Part shown: one piece after another, positions 1 through 5,853 of the stretch
Numbering within the stretch: the first letter of the stretch is position 1
Layout of the letters: each line of letters starts with the position of its first letter
Source of the DNA: Flavobacteriales bacterium UBA1959
GTDB lineage: Bacteria > Bacteroidota > Bacteroidia > Flavobacteriales_D > Sanyastnellaceae
Assembly: GCA_002336085.1 (NCBI GenBank)
Contig: DDEH01000015.1
Coordinates: 1,066-14,095, forward strand
Length of the DNA: 13,030 nt
Direction of reading: 5' to 3'
Notes under the pieces: generated by a model
Told to the model about the DNA's origin: nothing
Databases searched by the model: none
Seen by the model: the letters and a program-made list of their open reading frames with translations, nothing else
Translations under genes and position numbers: made by a program

Positions 1-223
1 CGTATTTCCCCCACGCTTTTGATCCTCGATAGGGCAAGTAATGCGATGAATAATAGCTTTTAAGGTCATCCAATGGGACCCTCGGATTTAAAAAAACAAG
101 TTTACAGCTGGAACATTGATCAAAGTTGAATAACTCCTTATTGGAATGCATTTGCGCTGCTGTCTCAATAAAAGAATCAAAAGAAGAGTCATTGCAGACA
201 GGACAAGTAAGAAGTTCAAGCAT
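1..223 (-). CDS. Class I SAM-dependent methyltransferase, N-terminal part (cut by window edge)
   Basis: This reading frame runs from an ATG at 223 to the window edge without a stop, giving 74 residues; an in-frame TAA upstream fixes the start region. Two cysteine pairs, C7-x2-C10 and C37-x2-C40, are followed by the stretch KLVFLNPRVP and then a Tyr-rich segment (SYYSSHYLPY, about residues 56-65). This is the zinc-ribbon-like N-terminus known from many SAM-dependent methyltransferases of the Methyltransf_23 / sugar and small-molecule methylation type, where the pattern C-x2-C...FLNPRP...YYxxxY precedes the Rossmann methyltransferase fold. The SAM-binding domain itself lies outside the window, so the substrate cannot be guessed. 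It lies in the same direction as the cytochrome operon, 206 bp downstream of it, so it probably has its own promoter. The family call rests on the zinc site and flanking motif only. Confidence 0.72.
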   Translation of the reverse strand, partial: MLELLTCPVCNDSSFDSFIETAAQMHSNKELFNFDQCSSCKLVFLNPRVPLDDLKSYYSSHYLPYRGSKAWGKY

Positions 224-429
224 GCAGCCAATATAGTTGGTGTGAGCTTACTCGACTTGAGATTTATTCTACTTTGTATACCGGTGGTTTTCCAAATCTA
301 TGATCCTCGTTGCCACAAACTGACACTCTGAGCCGCTAGTCCACTGCTGCCTTATCACCAAAGGAATTGGTACAATAGATTCGAGTTTTAAAAACACACG
401 TAGTTTCGGTGAAGCATCCTCGACCGCGA
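224..429. other. Intergenic region between redoxin gene and methyltransferase gene
   Basis: This 206-bp stretch separates two minus-strand genes. On the minus strand it contains TAGATTTG (300-293), which fits the Bacteroidota -7 box TAnnTTTG and lies about 70 nt before the methyltransferase start. The nearest upstream TTG is only about 15 nt away, shorter than the usual spacing, so this is a weak promoter candidate. I see no clear terminator stem with a T-run after the redoxin stop, and no RNA gene. Confidence 0.3.
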
Positions 430-888
430 TCAATCCCTTGCAAGAATCCTTCGCTCAATAGGACAACCAATGGCATCTGTCCTCTTCGGATCAATCGCTT
501 GACCGTCCATGGCCTGCTCAACCGCCAAAGCCAAATCTTGATTTTTCGGCTTTGCCCTATGCTTTCCAAGAGCATAATACAGATCATTAATCCGTCCGCG
601 ATAGCGCACTCGACCTTCCGGATCAATCAAGAAGGCTTCAGGTGTCCATTTGGCATCGACCGCATCGGACCAACCCAGGGTATCTTTGGCGAGCGACCAG
701 TCAACTTCATAGCGCTCAGCAAACGTTGCAATCTGCTCATCTGTCACCGTTGGATTAGGAAACCAACCTACCACATCCAATTGCCCTGGATATTCTTCCT
801 CCCACTGCTCGTTTAGAGCATTGAGGTAGTACGTGTAATCCTGGCATACAGGACACAGCGGAGCCAAAAAGACCCAGATCTTCCACAT
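430..888 (-). CDS. Stand-alone thioredoxin-fold (redoxin/AhpC-TSA-like) protein
   Basis: A 152-residue protein with a thioredoxin fold. The first strand (WKIWVFLAP, residues 2-10) leads straight into the dithiol C12-P-V-C15, and TPEAFLIDPEG (82-92) carries the cis-proline loop expected opposite the active site. The dithiol suggests reduction or isomerisation of disulfides, or electron delivery to a partner. The C-terminus has AIGCPIE (139-145). In Bacteroidota and Planctomycetes proteins that fuse redoxin, cytochrome c and a copper monooxygenase, a similar Gly-Cys motif marks the junction after the redoxin domain (recalled, not searched). The gene starts 2 bp after the stop of the cytochrome/copper protein and is very likely co-transcribed and translationally coupled with it. 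No signal peptide is visible because the chain begins at the first core strand; this is odd if the partner is extracellular. No Shine-Dalgarno sequence is seen, normal for this phylum. Confidence 0.78.
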   Translation of the reverse strand: MWKIWVFLAPLCPVCQDYTYYLNALNEQWEEEYPGQLDVVGWFPNPTVTDEQIATFAERYEVDWSLAKDTLGWSDAVDAKWTPEAFLIDPEGRVRYRGRINDLYYALGKHRAKPKNQDLALAVEQAMDGQAIDPKRTDAIGCPIERRILARD

Positions 889-890
889 AA

Positions 891-2483
891 TTAATCCAGC
901 ACTTGAATCATATGGCTCCGAACCAAGCCAGCCGAGGTGGTCATCCGGTAGAAGTATGTACCGGGATCCAAATCCGGCAATGTGAATCGCTGCTCATGAT
1001 GGCCTGCAGGCAAGTGGCGTTGAGGCATGATGTTTTGGACTTGACGCCCTCGAACATCCATTAAATCCAATACCACGCGATCTGCTTCATTCAAGTGGTA
1101 ACCAAAAGTCACCACCTGGCCTCGCCGAGCCGGATTGGGCCAAGCAGGGAACAAGTTGTTTGCCGCATAGACAATCCGCGTATCCTCATCCGGAACCGAC
1201 AAGCTAATATCCTCATCACCAGGCATGTAATCCACAAACTGCAGGAACATCACAAACATCTCATCGCCTGTCAAATCCCCCCACGAAGTCCATTGAGGCG
1301 GATCGTTCGGGTTATTGGGATTGTCAGAAGTATTGTCGTAGGTGCAGTAGCCGTGAATTTTGTAGCCCGCAGGAATGTGCTTCAAAGAAGGATAACTGAA
1401 AATTCCCTGCCAGTTAAAATCCCATTCAGGAATCGAAATTAACGGAATGGTGTCGCTGCCGTTGCCCGACACAGCGTAAACTTCCCAGGCTTTGCCGAGC
1501 AAATGACAATGCGGAGTAATGGAAAGCAAACTCATATCACTCGTCACATTGAAAATACCGTGGAAGGTTTCCACTTCATTCGGTGCGATGAAAAACGGTT
1601 CCGTCAGATTGTTCACCGTCATCAACGCCAAATCCACCTCACGTTGAATCGGCTCATCGGAGAAGAACAAATTAATCTCCGTAACGTCTGACTCTTCTAT
1701 GGGTGTCGGACCATAATGCATTTGAAGCAACAACCGGCCATCGGGTCCGATGGTCTTGCCAATGGTTGGGGGGAAATCTGTGGGTGGTGTACCTGGAACC
1801 CAACCTCCAAACAAGAAATCCTCCACATTCACCCCATAATCGCCAAAGCTTTCATACCCAAGAGCGTCATCCTCAGCATCCAATGCTTCAGCGCCAGCAA
1901 TAGAGACCGCGCTTTCGGTGTAAGCGATGAGGGCATGGTGCGCAATGGCCGAATTGCCCGTACGAATCTCTACCGCTCCAATTTCCGTTTCCTCTTCCAC
2001 CCCAGTCTCAAGAACGAACACCTGGTATTGTTCCGTCATGTCACCGCCGTGCACATATGGCTCCGGCATAGAGACTACCAAGTCCGGCTCTCCAATTTGG
2101 CTCCCCTCGGGAAAATCGGGCAATCCGGGATTCATCGCAGGATCGCCCTCCGGCATACCCGCTTCGTACCAATCCGAAAGCAACTGAATTTGGTCCTCAG
2201 TTAGAAAGCGTTCTCCGCGCAATGAAGCATATTCCACATCGGGTGTCCAAGGTGGCATATAGCCCGTGGAAGTCACATAAGAAATGAAAGCAGCCTGGTT
2301 CGCCACTTCATCGTAATTGGTAAACGGCATTGGTCCGATCTCACCTACGCGATGGCACTCAGTGCAGTTCTGGTATACGATGGGCGCAATGTCAGCGTAA
2401 AAAGTTGGTGCTTGCGCCTTCACCTGAAAAGCATGTGCCACAACGAAGGCTACAAAAGCACTAAAACTGAGAATCTTGACCAT
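891..2483 (-). CDS. T9SS-secreted cytochrome c / type II copper ascorbate-dependent monooxygenase-like protein
   Basis: A 530-residue exported protein with four parts. Residues 1-24 form a signal peptide ending VKAQA. A class I cytochrome c domain follows, with the haem site C40-x2-C43-H44 and a likely distal ligand M76 in YMPPW. Residues about 130-430 resemble the two-domain peptidylglycine hydroxylating / dopamine beta-monooxygenase copper fold: H182-H183 and H256 fit the CuH ligands, H325-x-H327 and M409 (WGDLTGDEM) fit the CuM ligands. Residues about 440-530 are a T9SS type A sorting domain (FPAWPNPARRG, then GTYFYR and a final beta strand), so the protein should be released or anchored at the cell surface. 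It probably oxidises an organic substrate with haem-delivered electrons, but the substrate is unknown. It heads an operon with the redoxin gene. The copper-ligand assignment is by motif and spacing and is an inference. Confidence 0.85.
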   Translation of the reverse strand: MVKILSFSAFVAFVVAHAFQVKAQAPTFYADIAPIVYQNCTECHRVGEIGPMPFTNYDEVANQAAFISYVTSTGYMPPWTPDVEYASLRGERFLTEDQIQLLSDWYEAGMPEGDPAMNPGLPDFPEGSQIGEPDLVVSMPEPYVHGGDMTEQYQVFVLETGVEEETEIGAVEIRTGNSAIAHHALIAYTESAVSIAGAEALDAEDDALGYESFGDYGVNVEDFLFGGWVPGTPPTDFPPTIGKTIGPDGRLLLQMHYGPTPIEESDVTEINLFFSDEPIQREVDLALMTVNNLTEPFFIAPNEVETFHGIFNVTSDMSLLSITPHCHLLGKAWEVYAVSGNGSDTIPLISIPEWDFNWQGIFSYPSLKHIPAGYKIHGYCTYDNTSDNPNNPNDPPQWTSWGDLTGDEMFVMFLQFVDYMPGDEDISLSVPDEDTRIVYAANNLFPAWPNPARRGQVVTFGYHLNEADRVVLDLMDVRGRQVQNIMPQRHLPAGHHEQRFTLPDLDPGTYFYRMTTSAGLVRSHMIQVLD

Positions 2484-2503
2484 CTCTGAATTTCTTTAAA
2501 TTG

Positions 2504-2532
2504 CAAAATAAGAACGATTTTAATACCGACAA
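2504..2532 (-). promoter_or_regulatory. Putative promoter of the cytochrome/copper monooxygenase operon
   Basis: On the minus strand, TTG (2532-2530), an 18-nt spacer and TTATTTTG (2511-2504) resemble the Bacteroidota promoter TTG-N17-23-TAnnTTTG with one mismatch in the -7 box. The box ends about 20 nt before the ATG at 2483, leaving a short A/T-rich leader. The region is divergent with the glycosyltransferase gene; no equally good box was found for that gene. Confidence 0.4.
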
Positions 2533-2580
2533 TGATGAACACCCAAGGTTTAATCGAATTCCTTGCGACCTTTGAGCCGA

Positions 2581-3768
2581 ATGTTTCAATCGACAACCGA
2601 AAATTCACCCATTCAGGGACCCCACATTTTGCACTTGGCGAGCTGGTACCCCAGTGCGGTCCACGGAACCTTGGGCAACTTTGTTCGTCGCCATATTGAA
2701 GCCATCTCCACGGCGCATTCCGGCGAAGTATGGTATGCAGCACCTTCGTCTGAAAATCAACCACTTCCTAAAAACACCGCCCTTAACTGCGGCGGCTTCT
2801 TGGAACGCATTGCCTATTTCAAGACAAGAAAGCCAATGGTACTCGGAACTACTCGGGAACTACTCGAATTGGCGGAACAAACCGACATGGGCCGTTTCGA
2901 CGTGATTCACTTGCACGTTGCATACCCTGCAGGCAAAGCGGCTCGCACGCTTTCCAAGCGCTGGAATATTCCTTTGGTGGTAACCGAGCATTGGACAGCC
3001 TACCACAAATTACAGCAACAGAGACTTCCTTTTTGGCGAAAGTGGTCCATGCGCAATACCCTGAAGCACGCCAATTTGCTTTGCCCTGTTTCTGAAGACT
3101 TGGCCGAAAGCATGCGGTTGTTTGGGGGTGACAATCATTTCCGTGTGGTACCTAATGTGGTGGATACGGAACTTTTTCATCCGCAAGATGAAATGGCGGA
3201 TAAATCACCGGGAACTTTCCAATGGCTGCACATCAGTTCGTTGTCAGATGACCAAAAAAACATCAGCGGAATCATCCGGGCTATTCATCAGCTCAGAAAA
3301 AAAACGACAAGTTTTCATGTTCAGATTATTGGTGACGGAGATCCCGAGCCTCATCGGACATTGGTCAATGCCCTGGGATTGAATGATTGCATCACGGTGC
3401 TCGGTGAAATCACGCTCGCTGAAGTAGCAAATAAGATGCGACTTGCCGATGCCCTATTGCTTTTTAGCCGCTATGAGAACTTTCCGTGCGTGATTGCAGA
3501 GGCCTGGGCAAGTGGCATACCTGTTCTATCGAGTGATGTGGGAGGCATAAGAGAGCACCTTACGCCCAACCGAGGTGCTTTGGTCAAGTCGGAAGACGAA
3601 GTGGCCTTAACCAAAAGCATGCTTCAATGGATAAAAGCCGAGAAAAGATTTAACAGCGCTGAACTGCGATCCCATGCACTAAACCACTTCAGTGTTGAAG
3701 CCATCGCAAACAATTACAGTGAGGTTTACCGTGAAGCATTGGAACGCGCGAATCCAATAGCAAAATGA
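2581..3768 (+). CDS. GT4-family glycosyltransferase
   Basis: A 395-residue retaining GT-B glycosyltransferase that transfers a sugar from a nucleotide-sugar donor, probably at the cytoplasmic membrane face. The N-terminal acceptor domain starts with ILHLASWYPS (16-25) and a Gly-rich loop GTLGNF (29-34), followed by VIHLHVAYPAGKAAR (108-122). The C-terminal donor domain shows the glycosyltransferase group 1 signature: IIGDGDP (249-255), a surface-exposed FSRYENFPCVIAEAWASGIP (295-314) with the E-x7-E pattern at E299/E307, and DVGGIREHL (319-327). The length is typical. I chose the ATG at 2581; a TTG six codons upstream is also possible. The downstream flippase overlaps it by 4 bp (ATGA), so both likely act on the same glycan or lipid-linked oligosaccharide. 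The exact sugar cannot be read from sequence. Confidence 0.87.
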   Translation: MFQSTTENSPIQGPHILHLASWYPSAVHGTLGNFVRRHIEAISTAHSGEVWYAAPSSENQPLPKNTALNCGGFLERIAYFKTRKPMVLGTTRELLELAEQTDMGRFDVIHLHVAYPAGKAARTLSKRWNIPLVVTEHWTAYHKLQQQRLPFWRKWSMRNTLKHANLLCPVSEDLAESMRLFGGDNHFRVVPNVVDTELFHPQDEMADKSPGTFQWLHISSLSDDQKNISGIIRAIHQLRKKTTSFHVQIIGDGDPEPHRTLVNALGLNDCITVLGEITLAEVANKMRLADALLLFSRYENFPCVIAEAWASGIPVLSSDVGGIREHLTPNRGALVKSEDEVALTKSMLQWIKAEKRFNSAELRSHALNHFSVEAIANNYSEVYREALERANPIAK

Positions 3769-5000
3769 CACCAAAAACGCAAGAGCGATCAGAAGATCGA
3801 CACGCACTTTTAAGCCGGCTATTGCTTTTGTTGTTCACCACGGCCATTATCGTTTTGAATTCCCGAACCCTCGGAGCTAGTGGCCAAGGAGAAATCGCCT
3901 GGATTCAACTCGGTATCTTAATGGTAACAGGACTCAGCGGATTTCTTGCAGGTGGGACTGTGGTTTTTCTGCAAAAGGAAATGCACGTCGGGAACGTGCT
4001 CCTCCCCGGCCATATTTGGTTGGTAATTTCAGCAATCGTCAGCACAGGCATCGGAACAGTATTGCAGTTTTTACCGGCAAGCCATTTTGTCTTCATCGCC
4101 GCAACGGGTTGGCTGCAAGGCGCCATTATTTTTCATGGGCAGGTTCTTTTGGCCGAACGGAAAATCAAATCTCACAATGCTCTTCAAGTGTTGCAAGCTG
4201 GAGCGCTCTTGGTCATTTTGTGCACCGTATTCGCAAACACCTCAGAGCCAAAAGTCACTGATTTCTTGCGAGCATTAGCTGCCAGCTTAGCCATTGCCTT
4301 TGTTGCATCGATAATCCTTGTTTTGCGGCAAGTGGCCTTGCCATCAAAGGAAGAACGTATAGCCACCAAGCAGGTCGCACGCCGACTCTGGACGTATGGG
4401 CGGTCTGCACAAACCGGAGCCTTGCTGCAAATGCTAACCAACCGTGCCAACCTTAGCCTTTTGGCACAGGCGCCGGCGGGTGTTGCCGCCTCGGGAATTT
4501 ATTCCATTGCTTTTTATGGATTAGAAGCCATGTGGTTGATCCCAAGAGCATTAGCACCTCTGGTCTACACACGAACCGCCTCAGAAAACTCAAAGGACGT
4601 GCGGTTGACTCATACCAAGAGGCAATTGGGGAAGGCTGTGCTTGGAACAGCTGTATCCTTGGTGGGTGCACTGCTCATTCCCGAAAACATCTACAGCTGG
4701 GTGTTTGGGTTCGAAGGCATTCGACCAGTCGTGGTCGGCCTAGCTACTGCAGCCATTGCAGGTGCCATCTCTTCCATCGTCGCCCATCATCTTTCGGGCA
4801 TCGGACAACACCGTTGGAATGCCTGGACTTCCGGAGCAGGTTTGGTTACTTTGTTGGTCACGGCCGCGGCATGGATTCCAGATGGTGGCGCCGTTGGCGC
4901 CGCTCACGCTGCTTCAGCTGCCGCCGTTGTTCAAGCAATTGGACTTTTGGTCGCTTGGTCAAAGTGCGAATTAACACCGGTGCGAAAACTGCTCTTTTAG
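3765..5000 (+). CDS. Oligosaccharide flippase-like multipass membrane protein (Wzx / MOP superfamily)
   Basis: A 411-residue integral membrane protein with about 10-12 hydrophobic segments distributed over the whole chain, starting near residue 15. The first segment is followed by NSRTLGASGQGEIAW (32-46), which matches the conserved loop after TM1 in polysaccharide transporters of the MOP superfamily (usual form LGPEGyGeya). Such proteins move lipid-linked oligosaccharide units across the inner membrane. The start codon overlaps the glycosyltransferase stop (ATGA), pointing to a two-gene glycan assembly unit. It is slightly shorter than typical Wzx proteins (about 430-480 residues), with an Ala-rich penultimate segment. 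The assignment to the superfamily is firm; the transported glycan is unknown. Confidence 0.8.
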   Translation: MTPKTQERSEDRHALLSRLLLLLFTTAIIVLNSRTLGASGQGEIAWIQLGILMVTGLSGFLAGGTVVFLQKEMHVGNVLLPGHIWLVISAIVSTGIGTVLQFLPASHFVFIAATGWLQGAIIFHGQVLLAERKIKSHNALQVLQAGALLVILCTVFANTSEPKVTDFLRALAASLAIAFVASIILVLRQVALPSKEERIATKQVARRLWTYGRSAQTGALLQMLTNRANLSLLAQAPAGVAASGIYSIAFYGLEAMWLIPRALAPLVYTRTASENSKDVRLTHTKRQLGKAVLGTAVSLVGALLIPENIYSWVFGFEGIRPVVVGLATAAIAGAISSIVAHHLSGIGQHRWNAWTSGAGLVTLLVTAAAWIPDGGAVGAAHAASAAAVVQAIGLLVAWSKCELTPVRKLLF

Positions 5001-5026
5001 GCACTCGCCTTGGTATCAGCCTAAAA
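4995..5026. terminator. Inverted repeat between convergent flippase and bshB1 genes
   Basis: TTTTAGGC (4995-5002) and GCCTAAAA (5019-5026) form a perfect 8-bp inverted repeat with a 16-nt loop that spans the stop codons of both convergent genes. It could slow or stop transcription from both sides. There is no T-run after the stem on either strand, so it is not a canonical intrinsic terminator, and chance cannot be excluded. Confidence 0.3.
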
Positions 5027-5759
5027 TCCCGAGGTCATCGACGACGGGAGGACGTTTGGTTTCGAAGCCTTCAGCGCTTTTGACTCCACCTAATCTGCCC
5101 ATGGCCACATCACGTGCTTGCAAGTGGATTAAAAATTCTGGAGAGCTAATAGGTGTTTCAGGTTGATCAGAGGTTCCGTCTTCCTGATAAAACTGAGTCG
5201 CGTAAGCGGCAATGGCTTGGGCTTTTATGTCCTCAAATCCGGTGATATCGACCACGATAGTCGGGTTGCGCCAGTGATCTTGGATGCCGTGGTACACAGA
5301 CTTCGGACGCCAAGGAAGCTGACTCGCTCCTGTCGTTGCATCGACCGATTCAATTTTGAGTAAGCCACTCAAAAAAACAGCGCGGTGGACGAGCGCCGCG
5401 CCGCGGCCGTGATCAGGATGACGGTCATCCAACGCATTGGCCAAAACAATTTGCGGGCGCAACCTCCTTAATACTTCGATGACCCGGAGCAAAGCACCTT
5501 GATCGACTTCAAAGAAGCCATCGCCTAAGTCCAAGTTCTCACGGAAATCAACGCCCAAAATTTTCTGAGCAACGGCCGCTTCAGAGGCGCGGGTATCAGC
5601 ATTGCCGCGCGAGCCCAATTCACCACGGGTCAAATCAACAATCGCAACGCGCTTGCCTTGGGAGACGCTTTTGGCAATCGTTCCTCCTGCGAACAACTCC
5701 ACATCATCAGGATGCGCACCAAAAGCACAGAGATCATAAAACCAACCAGCTTGTTCCAT
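5016..5759 (-). CDS. bshB1: Bacillithiol biosynthesis deacetylase BshB1
   Basis: A 247-residue PIG-L / LmbE family zinc deacetylase that removes the acetyl group from GlcNAc-malate in bacillithiol synthesis (cytosol). The zinc and catalytic motif AHPDD (15-19) is followed by VDLTRGELGSRG (41-52), and DDRHPDHGRG (111-120) carries the second zinc-site histidine. WRPKSVYHGIQD, VVDITGF and ETPISSPEF are strongly BshB1-like and separate it from generic LmbE proteins. The ATG at 5759 is chosen because the family begins a few residues before the AHPDD strand and because a perfect TAnnTTTG box lies just upstream. The frame stays open for 32 more codons to 5855, but that extension would cross the crtI promoter region and adds no conserved sequence. 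It is divergent from the carotenoid operon and tail-to-tail with the flippase. Other bsh genes are not in the window. Confidence 0.92.
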   Translation of the reverse strand: MEQAGWFYDLCAFGAHPDDVELFAGGTIAKSVSQGKRVAIVDLTRGELGSRGNADTRASEAAVAQKILGVDFRENLDLGDGFFEVDQGALLRVIEVLRRLRPQIVLANALDDRHPDHGRGAALVHRAVFLSGLLKIESVDATTGASQLPWRPKSVYHGIQDHWRNPTIVVDITGFEDIKAQAIAAYATQFYQEDGTSDQPETPISSPEFLIHLQARDVAMGRLGGVKSAEGFETKRPPVVDDLGILG

Positions 5760-5763
5760 GTGA

Positions 5764-5771
5764 CAAAGGTA
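5764..5771 (-). promoter_or_regulatory. Putative -7 box of bshB1
   Basis: On the minus strand TACCTTTG is an exact match to the Bacteroidota -7 consensus TAnnTTTG. Only four bases (TCAC) separate it from the ATG at 5759, so a transcript started from it would be leaderless or nearly so. No good TTG is found 17-23 bases upstream, which lowers confidence. Confidence 0.4.
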
Positions 5772-5818
5772 GCGTTTCAGTCCAGCTAATTCTATACATA
5801 ACAAATTCGCTGTTTGTG

Positions 5819-5848
5819 TTGAACAACACTCAAATGAATGTTGTTTTG
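5819..5848 (+). promoter_or_regulatory. Putative promoter of the carotenoid operon
   Basis: TTG (5819-5821), a 19-nt spacer and TTGTTTTG (5841-5848) approximate the Bacteroidota promoter, with one mismatch to TAnnTTTG in the -7 box. The box ends 5 nt before the crtI ATG, so the transcript would have almost no leader. The spacer is filled by a near-palindrome, reported separately. Confidence 0.4.
5822..5845. promoter_or_regulatory. Near-palindromic operator candidate upstream of crtI
   Basis: Two 11-base arms, AACAACACTCA (5822-5832) and TGAATGTTGTT (5835-5845), are inverted repeats with a single mismatch around a 2-base centre. The dyad begins right after the putative -33 TTG and runs into the -7 box. 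This is the geometry of MerR-type operators and also would allow repression by a dimeric regulator. MerR-family regulators (CarA/CarH/LitR) are known to control carotenoid genes in several bacteria, but no such gene is in this window, so the regulator is unknown. Confidence 0.55.
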
Positions 5849-5853
5849 CATCC

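Noticed and set aside
146..331. Plus-strand 61-codon open frame in the left region
   Set aside because: It overlaps the methyltransferase N-terminus on the opposite strand, has a Lys/Arg/Cys-rich composition without motifs, and the minus frame shows clear zinc-site conservation.
409..816. 135-codon plus-strand frame opposite the redoxin gene
   Set aside because: It is antisense to a thioredoxin-fold gene with a clear CPVC site and has no domain features of its own.
4532..5083. 183-codon plus-strand frame in the flippase 3' region
   Set aside because: It overlaps the flippase in another frame and is Arg/Ser/Cys/His-rich with no hydrophobic core or motif; it also runs into the convergent bshB1 gene.
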